From CAYYGL01 sp964471235 (GTDB lineage: Bacteria; Calditrichota; Calditrichia; RBG-13-44-9; J075), in contig CAYYGL010000153.1 of the NCBI GenBank assembly GCA_964471235.1, positions 1 to 11,630 on the forward strand: DNA of 11,630 nt, in the 5' to 3' direction. The notes under the pieces are model-generated. The model worked only from the letters and a program-made list of their open reading frames with translations, made no database searches and was not told the origin of the DNA. Every line of letters starts with the position of its first letter. Positions within the stretch are counted from its first letter, which is position 1. Position numbers and translations under genes: made by a program. This document shows, piece by piece, positions 6,264 through 11,630 of this stretch.

Positions 6264-9200
6264 ATGAAGCGAAAGATATTCTTTCTAATCGTGTTTACTT
6301 TCCTGTTCTCCGGATGGCAATGGCTGTATGGTCAGGGAACCCCTCCGGTGCTCTCCCCAACCCGGGCTCACCCGGGAGATGCCACGGCGAATCCGGTTGT
6401 CCAACCGGTCATCGATGCCCAGCCGGATACCCTGGACTACGGAGAAGTGGTGGTACTGGATGATTCCATCCGCCAGGTGATGGTGTTGAACCTCGGCGAC
6501 CAGAACCTGGTGATTAGCGACCTTGGCGTGGTCGGCAGTAACGATACTCTCTTTACAGTGCTGAATCCTCCGCCCCTGCCGGCAACCATTCTCCCCGGCG
6601 ATACCCTGTTCCTGAACGTCCGCTTTGCCCCCCTCACTCCCGGGAATAAATCCGCGTTCCTGGTGTTCACCAACAACGATCCCAATCATAATCCCCTGAT
6701 CGTTATGCTTAAGGGGGTGGGCGTGCTGCCGGATATTTTCATCACCCCGACCAGCCTGGATTTTGACAGCGTGCTGGTGAGCACCAGCGAGACCCTCGCC
6801 GTTCAGATCAGCAATATTGGGGTGGGAAATTTAATTGTGAATGATCTGGATATCCTGGGTGCCAATGCAAATCTGTTTGCCATCGCCTCCGCTCCCCAGT
6901 TGCCCATTGTAATACCACCCAATACCGCGCCGGTAACAGTGGAAGTGGCGTTCACACCCGATTCGGTAGGCAGCAAACAAGCGTTCCTTTCCTTAACCAG
7001 CAATGATCCGGATAACAATCCGGTGTTTATTCCGTTAAGCGGAATTGGCATTGAACCGAAAATCAAGCTTTCTTCCGCACAACTAACTTTCGGGGATGTG
7101 CTGGTGGGAGAAGATTCCATAACCACTGTTCGGGTATGGAATGACGGTAACATCGACCTGGTCATCACCACTGTTGCCCTGACCGGCAATAATCCCGATC
7201 AATTTACCCTGGTGAATTTACCCCAGCCGCCGGTGGTGCTCCAGCCCGGCGTGGATACCCTGGCACTGGAAATCCGATTTGCCCCGACCACTATCGGGAC
7301 CAAAACCGCGGCTATTGAATTTATTAGCAATGACCCCGATGACAGCCCGTTGGATGTTCCCCTCGCCGGTATCGGGGTACTGCCCGATATTGCCGTCTCA
7401 CCGCTTACGGTTACTTTTGACAGCGTATTAGTCGGCGACAGTTCGTTCTCCATCCTCCAGATTTTCAATACCGGCAGTGCTCCCCTTACCATTTCAGATA
7501 CTTCCCTGAACGGAGCGAACCGCAATCTGTTTACCATTGTCGAAATGCCTCCGCTGCCCATTGTGATTCCCCCGGACAGCAATTTTGTGGTCTGGCTGAT
7601 TCGTTTTATCCCCGATTCCGTCGGAAACAAATTGGCAAGCCTACAGGTCTTCAGCGACGACCCTGATGAAAATCCCCTCAATATCCCCCTCATCGGTGAA
7701 GGGGTTCAGGCAGGGATTAGTGTAGCCCCTAACCCGGTAAATTTTGGTAATGTGCGAGTGCATCGGGATAGCACCATGACCATACAGATTTTGAATCCCG
7801 GCACCGCCACATTGAGTGTTACCGATACCACACTTTCCGGAGCCAACCGTTCGGAATTCCGTGTGGAGAGTCTTTCTCACCTCCCATTCGACATCCCCGC
7901 CGGCTCCAGCAGCAGTTTCGAAATTGTCTTCAATCCGGACTCCCTGGGCAGCCGTACAGCTCTCTTACAGTTCACCAGCACTGATCCCAATAACCCGTTA
8001 TTCGATGTCGCATTACAGGGCATTGGCGTGGAGCCGGATATCGCATTTGCCAGTGATACCCTGAACTTTGGCGATGTGATCGTGGATTCCATCGCCGTGG
8101 CATCAGCGATTGTGATGAACCGGGGGAGCGGTAACCTGCGGCTGGATAGCCTGAACGTAACCGGTGCGGACAGTAAATTTTTTGATGTCGTGGTTGCTCC
8201 GAATTTTCCGGTTTCCCTGCCGCCCGGCGATTCCCTGAGCATCGAGGTGAAATTTACCCCGCCAGCGCTGGGAGAAAAAAGCGCCCAACTGCTTATCTTT
8301 AGCGATGACCCGGACCAGCCCATCTCAGTGGTTCCCATGATCGGGGTGGGGGTGCTGCCCAAATTGGCACTCTCTGCCGATACCCTTAACTTCGGGGTGG
8401 TGCACCTGGGGAGCGATTCATTGATTCCCCTCTCCATCATCAACGAGGGTACTGCCCCCCTGAGTGTTACCGATACCGTCATCACCGGGCTCCACGCCTC
8501 CGAATTTTCCGTAACCCAACTGCCCGGTCTGCCGGTAGTCGTCCCGGTAGGTGACACCCTGACGGTGCAGGTTCGCTTCGCCCCCCACACGAAGGGCAGG
8601 AAAAATGCTTTGTTAAAATTTACCAGCAATGATCCCAACCCGGCGCCGCAGGTGCTGTTACAAGCCCGGGCAGTGGGTCCCCCAACCGTCCAGCAGATGA
8701 ACTTTTCCGACATCCGTATCGGTGAAAATGTCTCCATCACCCTGGAAGTGACCGCCGATACCACCATCGAACTGGTGCAGGTGCAGTATGCTCTGGCAAA
8801 TCAATCGGGTTTTGAAGGAACGGTGGTCTTGCAGCCCCAGGGCGCCAATCAATATAGCGGCACCATACCGGGCAGTATTGTCACCCCCACCGGTTTGAAG
8901 CTGGAATTGCAAATTCGAGACGCCTATCGGAAAACGGTAAGCCAGTTGCTTTTCCCCCCGGTGCAGATTCCTGCCGGACAGTTTTCCCATGTTTTTCCCG
9001 ATAACAGTTTAAACCAGTGGCGGATGTTCTCCCTGCCGTTCGAGCCGCTTGACGTGGCGCGCAAGAGCATCAGCGCGGTGCTCAACGACCTGGGCACCGA
9101 AGGCGATTTTACCTGGCGCATTTTCCGCACCGATTCCTCCGGTGTGAACAGCAATTATTTCACCCTCGACCAATTGAACACCCTGGGCGGGTATGGGCGC

Positions 9201-10370
9201 TTTGAGCCCGGCAATGCCTTCTGGCTCTATTTACGCAATGATGCCGACGGCAAGGTGCCTACCACGGAAATTACGTTTCCGGATATGCAGACCGTGCCGG
9301 CGGATTCCTTTCAATATACCCTACAGCCGGGCTGGAATCAGGTCGGGTCGCCCTATTCGTTTGATATTACCTGGAACCAGGTGACCTCCCCGGTGAAGGA
9401 TACACTGCAGGTGTATCGCTGGAATGGGGTGGCATGGGATCAACAGCTAAACAAGGTAGGATGGACGCCCCTGGTGAATACTAATTTTGTGTTGTCGCCC
9501 TGGGAAGGGTATGCGGTACGCAATCCGCTTTCCCAACCGGTTACCATCACCTTTAAACCGCAGCAGCCGGATAGCGGAGTGCTTGCCAAATCCGCCGGGA
9601 ATGACCCCGGCAACTGGCAGGTGGCGCTAATCGGGGAAGACGCCGCTCATTTTGACGTGGCGGTGCTGGGCATGAGTTCCCGCGCTTTGGATAGCCTGGA
9701 TGTGCTGGATTATCCCCATCCCGCCTCGGCTGACCGGGAGCCGCTCTCGCTCTATATCGATCACCCGGAATGGCAGGGCAGGACCACTGCATTCAGCAGC
9801 GATTTCCGCCGCCGGAATGAACAGGGCGCCGTGTGGTATATACGGATTGCCGCTCCGCAGCGCAGGGTACGGCTGCATCTGCGGGAATTAGACCAATTGC
9901 CGGCTAACTTCCGGGTCTGGTTGTATGACACCAAATTTCGCCGAAAATTTGAAATCAGCGATGACCGTGCCGTTACCCTGTCCGATATTTATCCCGGCGA
10001 AGAGAACCGGTTAGCGGTGTTGATGGGCACCGAAGCGTTTTTAGGAGAAGCGATAGAGAAAGTGGTGCTGCTTCAGCCCAAAACCTTTGAACTGTTGCAA
10101 AATTTCCCCAATCCCTTTAACCCGGCAACCACCATCCGCTACCAGCTTCCGCAGGATGGCAGGGTGGAGTTGAAAATTTACAATATGCTGGGACAGGAAG
10201 TGGCGGTGCTGGAAGATGGCGCTCAGCGCGCCGGTTTTTATGAACTGCGCTGGAACGGCAGAAACCGCCTCGGTGAGCAGGTTGCCAGCGGGGTGTATAT
10301 CTATCGCTTGAAAGTAACCGCCCCGGGAGCCTCGTTTGTAAAAGCCCGCAAGATGGTGCTGCTGCGATGA
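6264..10370 (+). CDS. Giant T9SS cargo with seven ASH/choice-of-anchor-D repeats
   Basis: The product is 1368 residues; ATG 6264 is preceded by GGAG. Residues 1-24 are a signal peptide (ends YGQ). Seven tandem Ig-like repeats of 106-110 residues occupy about 51-809. Each has 'LDFG.V.VG...' near its start, 'R-F-A/T-P' in the middle and 'SNDPD.NP...PL.G.GV.P.I' at its end. This is the ASH (ASPM-SPD2-Hydin)/choice-of-anchor-D pattern common in FCB surface proteins. Residues 810-900 form another beta domain. Residues 915-1095 carry two halves of a 'W..FSLP ... PGNAFWLYL' and 'PGWNQVGSPY ... YRWNG ... WEGYAV' module often found in T9SS cargos. Residues 1274-1368 are a type A sorting domain: 'NFPNPFNPATTIRY', 'YNMLGQEV', 'LRWNGRNRLGE', 'ASGVYIYRLK', ending 'RKMVLLR'. 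It is probably displayed or released at the cell surface as an adhesin or structural protein. No enzyme domain is seen. Confidence 0.93.
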   Translation: MKRKIFFLIVFTFLFSGWQWLYGQGTPPVLSPTRAHPGDATANPVVQPVIDAQPDTLDYGEVVVLDDSIRQVMVLNLGDQNLVISDLGVVGSNDTLFTVLNPPPLPATILPGDTLFLNVRFAPLTPGNKSAFLVFTNNDPNHNPLIVMLKGVGVLPDIFITPTSLDFDSVLVSTSETLAVQISNIGVGNLIVNDLDILGANANLFAIASAPQLPIVIPPNTAPVTVEVAFTPDSVGSKQAFLSLTSNDPDNNPVFIPLSGIGIEPKIKLSSAQLTFGDVLVGEDSITTVRVWNDGNIDLVITTVALTGNNPDQFTLVNLPQPPVVLQPGVDTLALEIRFAPTTIGTKTAAIEFISNDPDDSPLDVPLAGIGVLPDIAVSPLTVTFDSVLVGDSSFSILQIFNTGSAPLTISDTSLNGANRNLFTIVEMPPLPIVIPPDSNFVVWLIRFIPDSVGNKLASLQVFSDDPDENPLNIPLIGEGVQAGISVAPNPVNFGNVRVHRDSTMTIQILNPGTATLSVTDTTLSGANRSEFRVESLSHLPFDIPAGSSSSFEIVFNPDSLGSRTALLQFTSTDPNNPLFDVALQGIGVEPDIAFASDTLNFGDVIVDSIAVASAIVMNRGSGNLRLDSLNVTGADSKFFDVVVAPNFPVSLPPGDSLSIEVKFTPPALGEKSAQLLIFSDDPDQPISVVPMIGVGVLPKLALSADTLNFGVVHLGSDSLIPLSIINEGTAPLSVTDTVITGLHASEFSVTQLPGLPVVVPVGDTLTVQVRFAPHTKGRKNALLKFTSNDPNPAPQVLLQARAVGPPTVQQMNFSDIRIGENVSITLEVTADTTIELVQVQYALANQSGFEGTVVLQPQGANQYSGTIPGSIVTPTGLKLELQIRDAYRKTVSQLLFPPVQIPAGQFSHVFPDNSLNQWRMFSLPFEPLDVARKSISAVLNDLGTEGDFTWRIFRTDSSGVNSNYFTLDQLNTLGGYGRFEPGNAFWLYLRNDADGKVPTTEITFPDMQTVPADSFQYTLQPGWNQVGSPYSFDITWNQVTSPVKDTLQVYRWNGVAWDQQLNKVGWTPLVNTNFVLSPWEGYAVRNPLSQPVTITFKPQQPDSGVLAKSAGNDPGNWQVALIGEDAAHFDVAVLGMSSRALDSLDVLDYPHPASADREPLSLYIDHPEWQGRTTAFSSDFRRRNEQGAVWYIRIAAPQRRVRLHLRELDQLPANFRVWLYDTKFRRKFEISDDRAVTLSDIYPGEENRLAVLMGTEAFLGEAIEKVVLLQPKTFELLQNFPNPFNPATTIRYQLPQDGRVELKIYNMLGQEVAVLEDGAQRAGFYELRWNGRNRLGEQVASGVYIYRLKVTAPGASFVKARKMVLLR
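6414..8690 (+). repeat. Seven in-frame tandem repeats coding for ASH domains
   Basis: Repeat units begin near 6414, 6744, 7071, 7398, 7725, 8049 and 8373, so the period is 324-330 bases. DNA identity is mostly eroded but traces remain. TGAGTGTTACCGATACC is identical at 7813-7829 and 8461-8477, exactly two units (648 bases) apart. ACCAGCAATGATCC recurs at 6996-7009 and 8622-8635. Repeats 5-7 are one or two codons shorter than repeats 2-4. Confidence 0.85.
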
Positions 10371-10382
10371 GGGGAGAAAAAC

Positions 10383-10499
10383 GGCAAGGATGTCATGGAA
10401 ATCAAACCCATGGCGTATGTTACCCTGACCATTGACCACCGGGCATTGGACGGCTATATAGCAAACAAGTTTTTAACCCGATTTGTGGACGCGCTGTAG
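10383..10499 (+). pseudogene. Orphan C-terminal tail of a 2-oxoacid dehydrogenase E2 acyltransferase
   Basis: Bases 10383-10499 read 'GKDVMEIKPMAYVTLTIDHR' and continue 'ALDGYIANKFLTRFVDAL' to a TAG. This matches the end of the catalytic domain of dihydrolipoamide acyltransferases, the E2 of pyruvate-, 2-oxoglutarate- or branched-chain 2-oxoacid dehydrogenase complexes. It includes the active-site motif DHR..DG (from 10434), whose histidine acts in acyl transfer. The rest of the catalytic domain, the peripheral subunit-binding domain and the lipoyl domain are absent. The sequence upstream is the ASH gene, which ends only 12 bases earlier in the same frame. An ATG at 10395 would give a 34-residue peptide, but with no substrate-binding domain it is unlikely to work. 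I infer a gene remnant left by a deletion or insertion. Which E2 type it came from cannot be told. Confidence 0.75.
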
Positions 10500-10521
10500 G
10501 AGTGGTGAACGGGGAATTAAG

Positions 10522-10561
10522 AATTGTGAATGGCCAATTGTGAATGGCCAATTGTGAATGG
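10522..10561 (+). repeat. 14-bp tandem repeat, about 2.9 copies
   Basis: The unit AATTGTGAATGGCC occurs at 10522-10535 and 10536-10549, then as AATTGTGAATGG at 10550-10561, with no mismatches. Degenerate GTGA/ATGG-rich sequence continues to about 10595. It is non-coding, lies just after the E2 tail, and could vary in copy number by slippage. Confidence 0.85.
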
Positions 10562-11040
10562 TTTATGGTGAGTGGTAGAGTGGTGATGGTGATTGGTGGC
10601 ACCGACGGAAGCGCTTGCATCCCGATAAGCAACAATCTATGGGAGCCGGCTTCCGCAGGGGCAGGTAGTGATGACATCTTCCCGATCTCAGCGATGGAGT
10701 GGTGGAATAATGGCAAGACACTGGTTACAGATTCATTGAACACTGAGCTCTAAAACATAGCCCCCTGTCACTCTTTTTTTTCTTTCATCTTTAATCTTAA
10801 CTCTTTACTCAAGCGCTTGCCCGACGGGTATGTAAAAAAATATTTTGAATATTTTATTGGAAACACCTATATTCATCTCACCCATCAAAACAATTATACT
10901 CTGACGGAAAACTCCTCCGGGTACCATGTTGCAGCGATTCAATCACCGGTTTAAGCCCTGATGAGTGGAATGGTTGAAAAGAGGTGTGTAAAAATCTATC
11001 GGTAAAAAAGCAGGTAAGCAGGGAATCTTCCATGAAAAGG
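10562..11040. other. Non-coding, AT-rich region with degenerate repeats
   Basis: I see no credible gene. Small frames at 10420-10743 (minus), 10544-10753 (plus) and 10878-11063 (minus) have no domain, signal or ribosome-binding site. Around 10640-10680 the minus strand reads like the usual chance translation of a degenerate GTCATTCC-type palindromic repeat ('PAPAEAGSH'). CAAGCGCTTG (10810-10819) is a perfect 10-bp palindrome. Bases 10830-10870 are strongly A+T-rich. Confidence 0.55.
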
Positions 11041-11129
11041 TTTCTAAATGTAGAAATCCGCATGTTTCTACATTTTGAAAGTCGGTAAAAATGTTTCTAT
11101 ATGCAGACATAAGTTTCTATATATAGAAA
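11041..11129. promoter_or_regulatory. Array of four TTTCTA-N4-TAGAAA dyads, operator-like
   Basis: Four copies of GTTTCTA head four dyads with a constant 4-base spacer. Copy 1 (11041-11056) is perfect, TTTCTA-aatg-TAGAAA. Copy 2 (11065-11080) is TTTCTA-catt-TTGAAA, 5 of 6 in the right arm. Copy 3 (11094-11109) is TTTCTA-tatg-CAGACA, 4 of 6. Copy 4 (11114-11129) is perfect, TTTCTA-tata-TAGAAA. Starts are 24, 29 and 20 bases apart. This resembles a cluster of binding sites for a dimeric DNA-binding protein, or iterons. I cannot match it to a known regulator, and no intact gene adjoins it in the window. Confidence 0.5.
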
Positions 11130-11184
11130 TATTAATTTAGGGTAGTCTAATTGCTTAATACTACGTTATGCGCCCCTACAACTT

Positions 11185-11557
11185 AAAACGTGGTGGTGTT
11201 ATCCTGGCGAAAAAAATATATGATCAACGTGGGTAAGCCGCTCAAACGCCGGAGTGGTTTCGCCAATACCGAAGGTGGCATCTCAACCCGCGGTGGCAAT
11301 AATGTCTGCCGCTAATACGCCTGGTGGTTAACCAATACGCCGGGTACATCCCAACGGGATCGCGTTGCGATAACCAGCGCTTCTACCTGACGCCGGGGGC
11401 GGCGGCAAGTTGGAAAATAGGTGGTCAGCAATATAAACGTAAGTGGGTTTACCGGGCGTTGGTGCACCCTTTCCCGGCACAGGTAAAGCGGGGTCGTTAT
11501 TTTGTCCCGGCGAATAAAGGGTTACTGAAAGATCACCAAAGCGAAAAACAGACATAA
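11185..11557. pseudogene. Possible decayed coding sequence, unidentified
   Basis: This stretch is richer in G+C than its flanks and looks coding-like, but no long frame is intact. On the plus strand a frame from 11324 (GTG) to a stop at 11555-11557 gives 77 residues ending 'RGRYFVPANKGLLKDHQSEK'. Upstream the same frame is broken by stops at 11300-11302 and earlier. On the minus strand, 11327 down to 11220 reads 'GVLAADIIATAG', a TGA, then 'DATFGIGETTPAFERLTHVD', with codon usage like the real genes of the window. No ribosome-binding site or domain is recognised on either strand. A decayed gene, or fragments of two, is the simplest reading. Chance is not excluded. Confidence 0.25.
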
Positions 11558-11630
11558 ATAATTGCTTTAAAAATATTGTAACTACTCAGGTTATAAAAGT
11601 TCTTAGTTTATTTTCTCAAAATTAGTTATA

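Noticed and set aside
7877..8767. 296-residue open frame on the minus strand opposite the ASH gene
   Set aside because: It is Ser/Thr/Gly-rich with no domain or ribosome-binding site and lies wholly inside a gene with clear repeat and sorting domains. It results from the biased codon use of the plus strand.
10522..10561. Short repeats as a possible CRISPR array
   Set aside because: The units are 14 bp and directly adjacent with no spacers, and no cas genes are present. This is a simple tandem repeat.
10878..11063. 61-residue minus-strand frame starting within the dyad array
   Set aside because: There is no ribosome-binding site or domain, and its first residues are just translated dyad sequence.
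11168..11179. ATGCGCCCCTAC as a second end of the MITE family
   Set aside because: Only eight bases (ATGCGCCC) match the terminal repeat, and no partner arm or target duplication is present nearby.

Overview
The window looks like a chromosomal segment from a Gram-negative bacterium of the FCB group, most like Calditrichota, Ignavibacteria or an uncultured relative. The evidence is two proteins ending in type IX secretion (T9SS) type A sorting domains, one with the hallmark NFPNPFNPATTIRY motif. There is also a DUF2279-type protein, and Sec signal peptides often end in -GQ, -SQ or -AQ. A species cannot be named from sequence alone. All coding is consistent with the standard bacterial code.

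Layout. Bases 1-2819 hold four plus-strand genes for exported proteins. They are the 3' end of a T9SS cargo gene, a DUF2279-like envelope protein overlapping it by four bases, a small lipoprotein, and a secreted protein with two copies of an 'NG..L / PG.YW' module. A convergent minus-strand gene (2962-3531) encodes an exported tetraheme c-type cytochrome.

Bases 3532-4790 contain no gene. They hold a probable promoter for the cytochrome, a G/C-rich hairpin repeat, and a 243-bp non-coding insertion. The insertion has 19-bp terminal inverted repeats and is flanked by a perfect 9-bp direct repeat, which makes it a MITE-like element with its target-site duplication intact. The rest is an AT-rich leader with several small dyads.

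Bases 4791-10370 form a probable two-gene operon. The first gene encodes an exported TolB/PD40-type beta-propeller protein with a C-terminal hydrophobic segment. The second encodes a 1368-residue T9SS cargo with seven tandem ASH/choice-of-anchor-D immunoglobulin-like repeats. Directly after its stop codon lies the last ~38 codons of a 2-oxoacid dehydrogenase E2 acyltransferase, including the active-site DHR..DG motif. This is an orphaned gene tail and marks a rearrangement junction.

Bases 10500-11630 contain no convincing intact gene. They hold a 14-bp tandem repeat, a striking array of four TTTCTA-N4-TAGAAA-type dyads, and a GC-richer stretch with signs of decayed coding sequence.

Together the genes describe cell-envelope and surface functions: secreted adhesin-like or structural proteins, an envelope beta-propeller and a periplasmic electron carrier. 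No complete defence system, CRISPR array, transposase, integrase, tRNA or rRNA was seen. The best leads for something undescribed are the MITE, the dyad array and the E2-tail junction.
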